A stretch of DNA of 64,000 bases from Bradyrhizobium erythrophlei. GTDB taxonomy: Bacteria; Pseudomonadota; Alphaproteobacteria; Rhizobiales; Xanthobacteraceae. The position numbers and the translations under genes were made by a program. Below, piece by piece: positions 34,608-42,774 of this stretch (position 1 is its first letter; the number at the start of each line of letters is the position of its first letter). The notes under the pieces are model-generated. The model was given only the letters and a program-made list of their open reading frames with translations. It did no database searches and was not told the DNA's origin. Where the stretch lies: assembly GCF_900129425.1 (NCBI RefSeq), contig NZ_LT670817.1:4712001-4776000 (forward strand), written 5' to 3'.

Positions 34608-35777
34608 ATGGCGCCTGAGCAAAGCGCGCGCCAGCTTCCGATCATCCTGGCGCTGGGTACGACACAAACGCTGGCGTGGGCCTCCAGCTACTATTTGCCG
34701 GCGATTCTGGCCGATCCGATCGGACGCGACCTCGGGGTTTCCTCGAACTGGATCTTTGCGGCCTTCTCGGCGTCGCTGGTGATTTCCGCGCTGCTGGGCC
34801 CGCGCGTCGGCCGGCAGATTGATCTCGTCGGCGGCAGGCAGGTGCTGTCGATATCGAACGTGACGCTGGCCGCGGGACTGGCGCTGCTCGGCGCCACCCA
34901 TTCGATCCCGCTGCTGGTTGTCGCCTGGCTGCTGCTCGGCGTCGGCATGGGACTGGGCTTGTACGATGCGGCCTTCGCCGCGCTGGGGCGCATCTATGGC
35001 GGCGCGGCGCGCGGCGCGATCACCGGCATCACCCTGATGGGCGGGTTTGCCTCGACCGTCGGATGGCCGCTGTCGACCTGGGGGTTGGACACCATCGGCT
35101 GGCGCAACACCTGCTTCGCCTGGGCGGCGGCGCATATCCTGATCGGTCTGCCGATCAATTTCTTCATGCTGCCCGCGGTGAAGGGCGCCAAGGCGGCGGT
35201 GGCGACGGCGATCAAGCCGCGCATACCGATCGATCGAACCATGGTCCTGCTGGCGTTCACCTTTGCGGCGGCCTGGACCGTCACCGGCGCGATGGCGGCG
35301 CACATGCCGCGAATACTCGAGGCCGCGGGGGCCACAACGGTGCAGGCGGTGGCGGCCGGCGCGCTGTTCGGCCCGGCGCAAGTGGTTGCGCGCATCATCG
35401 AGGCGAGTTTTCTCAGCCGCTATCATCCGCTGCTGTCAACCCGGCTTGCCTGTCTGACGCACCCGATTGGCGCCGCCATCCTCGCATCGGCGGGCGGCGC
35501 GGCATCAAGCGCGTTCGCGATTTTTTTCGGCCTCGGCAACGGCATCCTGACCATCGCGCGCGGCACCCTGCCGCTCGCGATCTTCGGCCCACTGAACTAT
35601 GGCTATCGGCTCGGCATCATCGGCGCGCCGGCGCGGATGGCGCAGGCCGCAGCACCATTGGTGTTCGGCCTGCTGATCGATACCATGGGCAGCCGCGTCC
35701 TGATCGTCTCCTCCGCACTCAGCCTCTCGGCGCTGGTGGCGCTATCGCTGCTGCGGCAGGATCCGCCGGCGCCCTGA
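34608..35777 (+). CDS. MFS transporter of the ars locus
   Basis: A 389-residue, 12-helix MFS protein. Visible elements: GTTQTLAWASSYYLPAIL, the loop GPRVGRQIDLVGGRQVL and LLGVGMGLGLYDAAFAALGR. It begins 18 bases after the flavoprotein gene, with AAGGAATT before its ATG, so it is co-transcribed. By position it is a candidate exporter of arsenicals, like the ArsK-type MFS proteins known from Agrobacterium ars clusters, but sequence alone cannot show the substrate. Confidence 0.87.
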   Translation: MAPEQSARQLPIILALGTTQTLAWASSYYLPAILADPIGRDLGVSSNWIFAAFSASLVISALLGPRVGRQIDLVGGRQVLSISNVTLAAGLALLGATHSIPLLVVAWLLLGVGMGLGLYDAAFAALGRIYGGAARGAITGITLMGGFASTVGWPLSTWGLDTIGWRNTCFAWAAAHILIGLPINFFMLPAVKGAKAAVATAIKPRIPIDRTMVLLAFTFAAAWTVTGAMAAHMPRILEAAGATTVQAVAAGALFGPAQVVARIIEASFLSRYHPLLSTRLACLTHPIGAAILASAGGAASSAFAIFFGLGNGILTIARGTLPLAIFGPLNYGYRLGIIGAPARMAQAAAPLVFGLLIDTMGSRVLIVSSALSLSALVALSLLRQDPPAP

Positions 35778-35825
35778 CCACACTTTGCGCTTCCATTCCC
35801 GCAGCATTTCGAGCAAAAGCACCGC

Positions 35826-36017
35826 ATGGAAAACGAAACCGTTCCGGCCGCCCTCTTCAGAGGTGTGATACGCTGGGCGATCACGCCGCCGCAATCCTAT
35901 GTGGTCTATCTGGTCGCGCTGTTCCTGGTCGCGGGGTCGTCGTTCTATGTCGGAAGCCTGCGACCGAAGAAGCCGATGGGCCTCGGTCCGCCGCCGATGT
36001 CGGCACGGCCCAACTGA
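35826..36017 (+). CDS. Small membrane protein, 63 aa
   Basis: One hydrophobic helix (YVVYLVALFLVAGSSFYVG) sits mid-protein, with a polar N-terminus and a Pro/Lys-rich tail (RPKKPMGLGPPPMS). No family is recognised. It lies between the MFS and RidA genes on the same strand, 48 and 36 bases away, and could be the tail of the ars transcript. Only gene-like layout and spacing support it. Confidence 0.5.
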   Translation: MENETVPAALFRGVIRWAITPPQSYVVYLVALFLVAGSSFYVGSLRPKKPMGLGPPPMSARPN

Positions 36018-36053
36018 ACTCTCGAAGATGCCGCGTCGACGGGGAGCGCAGGA

Positions 36054-36470
36054 ATGATACGCGAAGCAACGCCCTCGATAACCCGCATCAATCCGCCCGA
36101 ACTCGGCACGCCGCCCGGCTATTCCCAGATTGTCGAGGTCAGCGCCGGCCGCATCATATTCATATCGGGCCAGACCGCGCTCGATTCCGACGGCCATGTG
36201 GTCGGCAAGTCTGATTTTGGCGCGCAGGCGGAACAGGTCTTTCGCAACCTCGCTACTGCCCTGCAGGCGAGCGGATGCACGGCAGCCAATCTGGTGAAGT
36301 TGACGGTGTTCCTCACCGACATGGAAAACCTCGCGCGCTACCGCGAGGCGCGTAACCGGTTCTTTGCGAGCGTCACGCCGACGGCCGCGCCCGCGGTGAC
36401 GCTGGTCGAGGTGTCAAAGCTCTATGGCGCCGATTTCATGATCGAGATCGAGGCCATCGCGGCGGCGTGA
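36054..36470 (+). CDS. RidA-family protein
   Basis: At 138 residues, this is the YjgF/YER057c/UK114 fold: INPPELGTPPGYSQIVEV, IIFISGQTALDSDGHVVG, QVFRNLATALQASG and NLVKLTVFLTDM. RidA proteins hydrolyse reactive enamines or imines released by PLP enzymes; members differ in activity. The canonical arginine of true RidA near residue 105 is in a region (YREARNRFF) that needs alignment to judge. GGGGAGCGCAGG precedes the ATG. Confidence 0.9.
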   Translation: MIREATPSITRINPPELGTPPGYSQIVEVSAGRIIFISGQTALDSDGHVVGKSDFGAQAEQVFRNLATALQASGCTAANLVKLTVFLTDMENLARYREARNRFFASVTPTAAPAVTLVEVSKLYGADFMIEIEAIAAA

Positions 36471-36530
36471 GCTGCACCGGGCGATCGCGCGCGAGCCTCT
36501 TCTTCCCTTGAAGCCGCGAGCGTGGCTGGC

Positions 36531-37361
36531 TCAGTCGTAGTACTCAGGCGACATCTTGAGGCTGTCACGCTGCGCCTTGTCGTGGTTGATCCAGAGCTGC
36601 GCGTTTTCCTTCGTTAGCGTCTCCGAAATCTTTTGCATCGAAGCCAGCGTCTGCTCCTTGCTGAAATTGTTGACGGGAACACCGCGGTTTTCCCAATTGC
36701 TCTTGAAATGAACGGCATCCCCGGAAAGAACGATCGCGCCTGTGTTGGGCAGCTTCACCAGCAGGGATTGATGGCCCGGCGTATGCCCCGGCGTCGAAAG
36801 GATCGTCAGGCTGCCGTCGCCGAACACGTCGCGGTCGCCTTCGAGCAACGTCACCGGATGCTCCAGCTTGAATCGCGGCGCATTGTTGGCGCCGGGCCAG
36901 TCGTATTCGGCTTTCTGCACGTAGAGCATGGTCGTGGGGAACATCTCGACATTGCCGATGTGGTCGGGGTGGGTGTGCGAGACCGCCATCGCCTGGATGT
37001 CGGAAGGCTTGACGCCGAGCTGATCGAGTTGAGCCGCCAGCGTCTTGGGGCGGCGCCAGAACACCGCCTTCGGATCGGCCGGTGCAAGGCCGTTCGGCAT
37101 CGCCGCGACCGCATCGGGAATGCCCGTGTCCCACAGGAACCAGCCCTGCGCGTGCTTGATCAGGTAGCAATTGTCGACGAAGTCCATCGACTTGCCTTCA
37201 TTGACACCGGGAGACCAGCGCGAAATATCGCCGGCGACGCCCTCCCCGCAATTGAGAATGTAAAGCTTTTCGATGCCGGGTTTAGCCGGTTGCGCATGGC
37301 CGGAGCCGATTGGCAACACCACCGACAAAAGCACCGCCACAAGACTGATTGCTCGGTTCAC
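36531..37361 (-). CDS. Exported metallo-beta-lactamase-fold protein, N-acyl-homoserine-lactonase-like
   Basis: A signal peptide (ISLVAVLLSVVLPIGSGHA) suggests the periplasm. The metal motif SHTHPDHIGN (HxHxDH) and later GHTPGHQSLLV and SGDAVHF supply zinc ligands. The pattern matches the AHL-lactonase branch of the fold, which opens the ring of quorum-sensing signals. A periplasmic member might act on incoming signals or other lactones. Start is GTG 37361 with GGAGGA upstream. Length 276. Confidence 0.82.
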   Translation of the reverse strand: MNRAISLVAVLLSVVLPIGSGHAQPAKPGIEKLYILNCGEGVAGDISRWSPGVNEGKSMDFVDNCYLIKHAQGWFLWDTGIPDAVAAMPNGLAPADPKAVFWRRPKTLAAQLDQLGVKPSDIQAMAVSHTHPDHIGNVEMFPTTMLYVQKAEYDWPGANNAPRFKLEHPVTLLEGDRDVFGDGSLTILSTPGHTPGHQSLLVKLPNTGAIVLSGDAVHFKSNWENRGVPVNNFSKEQTLASMQKISETLTKENAQLWINHDKAQRDSLKMSPEYYD

Positions 37362-37444
37362 ATCATTCCTCCATTGGCGCGTCAGGCATTGGGTCGACAG
37401 GCTATACTACTTCATGGAGGCGCCCTATCCGGATGGCGCCGCGC

Positions 37445-38321
37445 TTACGGCTTCGTGACCTCGGTCGTGGCGATCCAGATCCCGGCAAATACCGCGACCA
37501 GCCCCAGGACAAGATTTGGCGTGATCGGTTCGCCGACGAGTTGCGCGGCGAGCAAGCCCGCCGCGAGCGGGTTGACGGTCATGGTGGCAGCCACGCGCGT
37601 CGGCGTCGCGCGCTCCAGCGCCATGACCCAAAGGATGAACGCGAGCGCGCCGCCGCCGATACCGAGATAGACGCCGGCGATCCATTGCGGGGTACTGAGG
37701 CTGCTCAGGACCGCGACGCTGCCGGTCAGCGATCCCACGAGGATCAGCGCCGCGGCGCCGGCGCCCATGCCCACGGTCAGGAAGCCGAGCGCGCTCGAGC
37801 GCCGGATGAACGGACGCGACCAGACGTTATAGAATGCCATGCAAAACACTGCGCCGGTCATGATCAGTTCGCCCCGCCATGCGCCCGGCGGCGCCTCCGA
37901 AAGGCCGGATGCAAGCGCTGCGATGACGCCGAGGATCGCCACGCTGACGCCGATCGATTTCCGCAACGTCAGCGGCTCGATCCCGAGCAACGCCCCGACC
38001 ACCATGGTGTGAAGCGGCAGGGTCGCCAGAGCGAGACTGGCGCGGGCCGCGGTCGTAAAACCAATCGCGATATTATAGAGGACGAAGAACAGTCCAGAAA
38101 CAAAACCCGAGAGCAGCGACGGCAGGCCAGTCGCGGCGCGGCGGCCATCGCACTTTCAGCAGCAGCGCGGTCGGCAGCAAACACGCAAACCCTATGCCCC
38201 AGCGCAGAATGGCGAGCGTGACCGGATCGGCATTGCCGACCAGATAGCGGGTAATCGCGGCCGCGGTACCGCCGAGGCAGCTCGAGACCAGAGCGATCGA
38301 TACCCCGATCCATTCGCTCAC
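37445..38321 (-). pseudogene. Frameshifted DMT/EamA-family permease
   Basis: Two halves of a ten-helix EamA permease lie in different frames. Codons from 38321 give MSEWIGVSIALVSS through GFCFW, then hit a stop at 38073. From about 38096 the other frame continues GLFFVLYNIAIGFTTAARASLALATLPLHTMVVGALLG to the end at 37445. Total length 877 is not a multiple of three, consistent with one base gained or two lost near 38096. Otherwise intact, so the loss is recent or a sequencing error. Confidence 0.85.
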
Positions 38322-38590
38322 CCCCTGTCTCCTTTGTCCCGCCGCATTGCTACCGCGCGATCAGTTGCAGGATCAGCACCCCGCTCATGCGCGCAAAGCT
38401 GAACATGTGATCGCGACAGACCGCGCGTGCGAGGCGCGACTGTTCCTCAGCCGAGTGCTTCGCGCTTCCCAGCCGACGGGCGTTCGGGACCGCGCGATCC
38501 GGAAGACCCGGAGTTATTCGCGGTCCATCGCCGGATCATAGGCCTGCTGTCAAAGTAGCTTCGGATTCGCCTGCGGCTCAATCCGGGGTT

Positions 38591-38678
38591 CGTCATGGCC
38601 GGGCTCATGCCGGCCATCCACGTCTTTGGATCGGCCAGGCAAAAGACGTCGATGCCCGGCACAAGGCCGAGCATGACG
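38591..38678. repeat. Dispersed CGTCAT-ended double-hairpin element
   Basis: CGTCATGGCCGGG to GCATGACG with the same two-hairpin layout as 18977-19064; one base differs in the right hairpin (GGCCGAGCAT). It ends six bases before the parC stop and is the main content of the gap 38322-38683, which shows no convincing gene. Confidence 0.88.
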
Positions 38679-38683
38679 GGAAG

Positions 38684-40936
38684 TTACTCCACGCCGCGCA
38701 AGAACTTGTTCGACTTCGGCAAACCATGCGCGAGCCGGCCGGCATCGGCGCGGTTGCCGCGCCAGTCGGACAATTCCTTCCAGCTCATCGCCTGGTCGCG
38801 GCCGGCCGAATCTTTCCAGGTCAGACCGGCCTTGGAATCGAACGTCGCGACATCCGACAGCGCGGCGCTGGTGTACTTCTGCAGGCGCACGCCGCGGCCG
38901 CGCGCCATCTCCGGCACCTGATCGATCGGGAAGATTACCATCTTGTGGTTGGTGCCGATGACAGCGACGCTGTCCCCGGTGACGGTGGCAATCGCGCGGG
39001 CCTCGTTGGGCATCTCGACGTTGAGCACCTGCTTGCCCTTGCGGGTGTTGCCGACGCAATCGTCCTCGTTGACGACAAAGCCCTGGCCTTCATGGCTCGC
39101 GACCAGGAATTTACGGCCGCCCTTGTTGACGAACAGCGACACGATCGCGGCGTCCTGCTCCATGTCGATGAACATCCGGATCGGCTCGCCATGGCCGCGT
39201 CCGCCCGGCAGTTTCGACACATCGAGCGAATAGAAGCGTCCATTGGTGGCGAACAGCAGCAGTTTCGAGGTGGTCTCGGCGAAGAACGCGGAACCGAGCT
39301 TGTCGTCGGTCTTGAAGGTCAGCCCCGAGAGATCGGACACCTGCCCCTTCAGCGTGCGCACCCAGCCCTTGTCGGAAACCACGACGGTGACCGGCTCGCG
39401 CTCCACAAACGCCTCTTCGATCGCGGCGAGATCGTGCTCCGGCGCATCGGCAAAGCTGGTGCGGCGCTTGCCGAGCGGCGTCTTCGGCCCGAACATGTCG
39501 CGAACCTTGCGCACCTGTTCGCCGATCTTAGCCCATTGCTCGGCTTCCGACCCGAGCATCGCCTTGATGCCCTTCAATTCGGCGCGAAGGTTCTTCTCCT
39601 CGGTGCGGATTTCCATTTCCTCAAGCTTGCGCAGGCTGCGCAGGCGCATGTTGAGGATGGCCTCGGCCTGAACGTCGGTGAGCTTGAACGCCTTGATCAG
39701 GGCCGGCTTCGGTTCGTCCTCGGTCCGGATGATTTTTATCACCTTGTCGATGTTGAGGTACGCGATCAGGAAGCCGCCGAGCACTTCCAGCCGGTGCTCG
39801 ATCTGCTCCTTCCGATAATTGGAGCGGCGCTGCAGCACGTCGCGCAGATGGTCGAGCCATTCCTTCAGGCACTCGGCAAGGCCAAGCACCTTGGGGATGC
39901 GGCCCTTGACCAGCACGTTGAGGTTCAGCGAGATCCGGCTTTCCAGCTCGGTGAGCCGGAACAGCGATTCCATCAGCAGTTCCGGATCGACCGCGCGCGA
40001 TTTCGGCTCGATGACGAGACGAATGTCTTCGGCGGATTCGTCCCTGACGTCGGCGACCAGCGGCAGCTTCTTGTCGTTGAGCAGTTCGGCGATCTTCTCG
40101 ACCAGCCGCGACTTCTGCACCAGCCACGGAATTTCGGTGATGACGATCACCCAGGTGCCGCGCGCGCCCTCTTCTTGGCTCCATCTGGCGCGGGTGCGGA
40201 ACGAGCCGCGCCCGGTGGCGTAAGCCTCGGCAATGGCCTCCTTGGAATCAACGATGATGCCGCCGGTCGGGAAATCCGGGCCCTTGACCCATTTCAGGAG
40301 CGTCTTCGATTTCGCCTCGGGCTTGTCGATCAGATGCAGCGCGGCGTCGCAAAGCTCAGCGGCGTTGTGCGGCGGGATCGAGGTCGCCATGCCGACCGCG
40401 ATGCCCTGCGCGCCGTTGGCGAGCAGGTTCGGAAATCCGCCGGGCAGCACGATCGGCTCTTTCGACTGGCCGTCGTAATTGGCGCGGAATTCGACGCCGT
40501 CTTCGTCGATGCCGTCGAGGAGAAGCCGCGCGACCTCGGTCATGCGCGCTTCGGTATAGCGGTAGGCGGCGGGATTATCGCCGTCGATGTTGCCGAAATT
40601 GCCCTGGCCGTCGACCAGCGGATAGCGCGCGGCAAAATCCTGCGCCAGCCGCACCAGCGCGTCGTAGATCGACTGGTCGCCATGCGGATGGAACGAGCCC
40701 ATCACGTCGCCGACGATTTTGGCGGACTTCTTGAACGTGGTGCCGGGCTCGAGCCGCAATAGCCGCATGCCGTAGAGGATGCGGCGATGCACCGGCTTGA
40801 GGCCGTCGCGGGCGTCCGGCAGCGCCCGGTGCATGATGGTCGAGAGCGCATAAGCGAGATAGCGCTCTTCGAGCGCGTCGCGCAGCCCGACCTCGTGAAT
40901 TTCGGCCGGCTCCGGCGGAATCAGTCGTTTTCCCAT
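38684..40936 (-). CDS. parC: DNA topoisomerase IV subunit A
   Basis: ParC with ParE unlinks daughter chromosomes. The 750-residue protein has the GyrA/ParC core: RALPDARDGLKPVHRRILYGM, the region PHGDQSIYDALVRLAQDF, and the active-site tyrosine in NPAAYRYTEARMTEVA. The C-terminal part has shortened, degenerate beta-pinwheel blades, as in ParC rather than GyrA. No ribosome site precedes the ATG; an upstream small frame overlaps it by 16 bases and may provide coupling. Confidence 0.96.
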   Translation of the reverse strand: MGKRLIPPEPAEIHEVGLRDALEERYLAYALSTIMHRALPDARDGLKPVHRRILYGMRLLRLEPGTTFKKSAKIVGDVMGSFHPHGDQSIYDALVRLAQDFAARYPLVDGQGNFGNIDGDNPAAYRYTEARMTEVARLLLDGIDEDGVEFRANYDGQSKEPIVLPGGFPNLLANGAQGIAVGMATSIPPHNAAELCDAALHLIDKPEAKSKTLLKWVKGPDFPTGGIIVDSKEAIAEAYATGRGSFRTRARWSQEEGARGTWVIVITEIPWLVQKSRLVEKIAELLNDKKLPLVADVRDESAEDIRLVIEPKSRAVDPELLMESLFRLTELESRISLNLNVLVKGRIPKVLGLAECLKEWLDHLRDVLQRRSNYRKEQIEHRLEVLGGFLIAYLNIDKVIKIIRTEDEPKPALIKAFKLTDVQAEAILNMRLRSLRKLEEMEIRTEEKNLRAELKGIKAMLGSEAEQWAKIGEQVRKVRDMFGPKTPLGKRRTSFADAPEHDLAAIEEAFVEREPVTVVVSDKGWVRTLKGQVSDLSGLTFKTDDKLGSAFFAETTSKLLLFATNGRFYSLDVSKLPGGRGHGEPIRMFIDMEQDAAIVSLFVNKGGRKFLVASHEGQGFVVNEDDCVGNTRKGKQVLNVEMPNEARAIATVTGDSVAVIGTNHKMVIFPIDQVPEMARGRGVRLQKYTSAALSDVATFDSKAGLTWKDSAGRDQAMSWKELSDWRGNRADAGRLAHGLPKSNKFLRGVE

Positions 40937-41112
40937 GGGGAGGAGTTATCCGCTGCAGGCCGCCCGGGCAAGGCGCGAATCAGTACCTCAATCCAGGCGG
41001 CGGTGCGATCATGCCGGACATCGAATGCATTCGGGCCGTAGTCGAGCGTATGCGCATTCAGGTCCATCGCCGGCACGGCGACATGGCCCAACGGCTCGAA
41101 GCCGAAGTCCAC
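40921..41112 (-). CDS. Possible small protein overlapping the parC start, 63 aa
   Basis: From a GTG at 41112, 63 codons run into parC and stop 13 bases past its start codon. The product (MDFGFEPLGHVAVPAMDLNAHTL onward) has a protein-like composition; the frame stays open somewhat further upstream (VAGSLEIWV). No ribosome site is strong. It may be a genuine leader gene that delivers ribosomes to parC, or a chance frame or gene remnant. Confidence 0.35.
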   Translation of the reverse strand: MDFGFEPLGHVAVPAMDLNAHTLDYGPNAFDVRHDRTAAWIEVLIRALPGRPAADNSSPWEND

Positions 41113-41132
41113 CCAAATCTCGAGACTGCCAG

Positions 41133-41309
41133 CTACCCGACCTTCCGTCTTTCGATGACCTGCCGGAAGTCTGTCGCCAACCCGCTATAGTAATCAGCAA
41201 GCACCTCGTAAAAAGCCCGCTCGCGCTCGTCAGGAGCCTGCCGAGCCGACTCTTCGCATTGAGCAGCTTTGATCTCGTACTTCTGCGCTTTGGTTTGAAG
41301 ATCGGTCAC
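41133..41309 (-). CDS. Small hypothetical protein, 58 aa
   Basis: A GTG at 41309 opens 59 codons to a TAG at 41133. The product is a charged helical protein (TDLQTKAQKYEIKAAQCEES, then ERERAFYEVLADYYSGLATDF, ending ERRKVG). The heptad-like charged pattern resembles small rhizobial proteins of unknown function. It lies 20 bases upstream of the frame that overlaps parC. Upstream GGAG is at a rather long distance. Confidence 0.5.
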   Translation of the reverse strand: MTDLQTKAQKYEIKAAQCEESARQAPDERERAFYEVLADYYSGLATDFRQVIERRKVG

Positions 41310-41456
41310 CTACCGCCCTACTCCTCGCGACACGCACAACCTCAATGCGACCTTTGCATACCGCCCGTTCGAAAAGATGGCTGCGCTAGGGAAATTTTGC
41401 GGCGCGGGACTCAGCCGGCGCGGCCATCGTGGACGCCCTTGCGCCGCCCGGCGACC

Positions 41457-42206
41457 TCAGGGAACCGCCACCTTTGCCCGGTACTTCGTCACCGCATTGA
41501 TAAACCCGTCGCGGGCGTCGGAATGGCCCTGCCCGCGCGGTTCCAGCACGTGGCGCAACAGAAACATTCCGGTGAGCCGAAAGCCGTCCTGCAGGTCCTG
41601 ATCGGACCAGCCGTTCGAGCCGCCGCCGCTTGGGCGCAGGAACGCCGGCAGCCGCAACAGCCGGTCACGCCATGGGGCGCCGGCAGCCCGCGACACCGCG
41701 CCGCCGGATTTCGGCGACACATAAATCAGGTCGGAAGTCTCGCCTGACGCGGCGCAGTTTTCCAGATCGAGCCCGAAGCCGAGCTCGGCCAGCATGGCGA
41801 GCTCGAATTTCACCAGATGTACCGCGGCTTCGCCGATGTCGTCGAAATCATCGAGTGTGCGGTCCAGCATCTCGTAGATGTCTTCGTGCGGATCGCGCTC
41901 CGGCAACAGCCGCGCCAGCGAAGCCAGATGGGTGACGCCATAGACCGCGTGCGACGACGCCAGCACGGTGGCCGCGCGCAAGCGTAGGCCCTCGATCACA
42001 TAATAGCCAAGATGTTCGTCGAGCCGCGCCCGCCACACCGCGCGCACGCTATTGCCGGGCTGCAGCACGGGGCGCATCCGCTTGCCCGCGCCGCCGCGCA
42101 CCAGGCCGAGGTGGCGGCCATGGCCGCGGGTCAGCAGTTCGACGATGGCGCTGGATTCGCCATGCCGCCGCACTCCCAGCACGATGCCTTCGTCGGTCCA
42201 TTCCAT
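41457..42206 (-). CDS. recO: DNA repair protein RecO
   Basis: RecO loads RecA with RecF/RecR in gap repair. The 249-residue protein has the N-terminal OB fold (MEWTDEGIVLGVRRHGESSAIVELLTRGHGRHLGLVRGGAGKR) and a helical domain containing VKFELAMLAELGFGLDLENCAASG, where family members often place zinc cysteines. Start at ATG 42206; the upstream extension belongs to a repeat element. It lies downstream of era, separated by a membrane-protein gene. Confidence 0.95.
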   Translation of the reverse strand: MEWTDEGIVLGVRRHGESSAIVELLTRGHGRHLGLVRGGAGKRMRPVLQPGNSVRAVWRARLDEHLGYYVIEGLRLRAATVLASSHAVYGVTHLASLARLLPERDPHEDIYEMLDRTLDDFDDIGEAAVHLVKFELAMLAELGFGLDLENCAASGETSDLIYVSPKSGGAVSRAAGAPWRDRLLRLPAFLRPSGGGSNGWSDQDLQDGFRLTGMFLLRHVLEPRGQGHSDARDGFINAVTKYRAKVAVP

Positions 42207-42248
42207 GGGGCGGAGTGTACAGGATTCCGTTGGTGCGCGCAGCCATCC

Positions 42249-42375
42249 CACAGCCGTCATTCCGGGGCGATGCCACGAGTCGGCGCGTAGCACGGCCCGA
42301 TGCCAGGCCCCTCATCGAACGCGAAATCTCGAGATCCCGGGCCTGCGCCTGACGGCGCATCCCGGAATGACTGTG
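42249..42375. repeat. Dispersed inverted-repeat element (CACAG...GTCATTCCGGG ends)
   Basis: GTCATTCCGGG near the left end pairs with CCCGGAATGAC at the right, flanked by CACAG and CTGTG. The inside contains CGCGAAATCTCGAGATCCCGGGC. It sits between recO and the membrane-protein gene. Confidence 0.85.
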
Positions 42376-42382
42376 CAAATCG

Positions 42383-42763
42383 CTATCCGTTGAACCAGCC
42401 TTGCGCATCGCCGGTGAAGGAGAAATACAGCCCGGCGGCGGTCAGGGTGCATGACACGATCTCGATACCGCTGGCGAGGTCCAGGCCGCCGTCCCCGAGG
42501 ATCTGCACCAGCGAGATGACGGAAAGTACCAACGCGGCGACCAGCGCCCAGCGCGGCCAGTTCTTGCGCCGCTGGGCGGCGAGCCAGACGAAGTAAACCA
42601 GAAGCAGGATCAGGCCGGCCGCCATCAGGGTTGCCACCGCGATCATCTGATCCGTCATGTCGTCGCTCGGCGTTCGATCCTGAAACGCGACCGACAGCGC
42701 GTCGAGCGCCAGCGACAGATACATCAGTACTTCAAACCACAGCACGTTCCTGGGTACGTTCAT
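42383..42763 (-). CDS. Hypothetical four-helix membrane protein, 126 aa
   Basis: Four hydrophobic stretches are visible (LWFEVLMYLSLALDALSVAF; IAVATLMAAGLILLLVYFVWLAA; RWALVAALVLSVISLVQIL; GIEIVSCTLTAAGLYFSF), typical of a small inner-membrane protein with both ends on one side. No known domain is recognised. It starts 11 bases after the era stop on the same strand and so probably belongs to the lepB-rnc-era transcript. Confidence 0.75.
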   Translation of the reverse strand: MNVPRNVLWFEVLMYLSLALDALSVAFQDRTPSDDMTDQMIAVATLMAAGLILLLVYFVWLAAQRRKNWPRWALVAALVLSVISLVQILGDGGLDLASGIEIVSCTLTAAGLYFSFTGDAQGWFNG

Positions 42764-42774
42764 CGGACTGCCGG

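Noticed and set aside
38333..38530. Protein-like stretch ending AEEQSRLARAVCRDHMFSF and LILQLIAR on the minus strand
   Set aside because: It has no start codon with a ribosome site and stops in frame a short way upstream. It could be a gene remnant but support is too thin to annotate.
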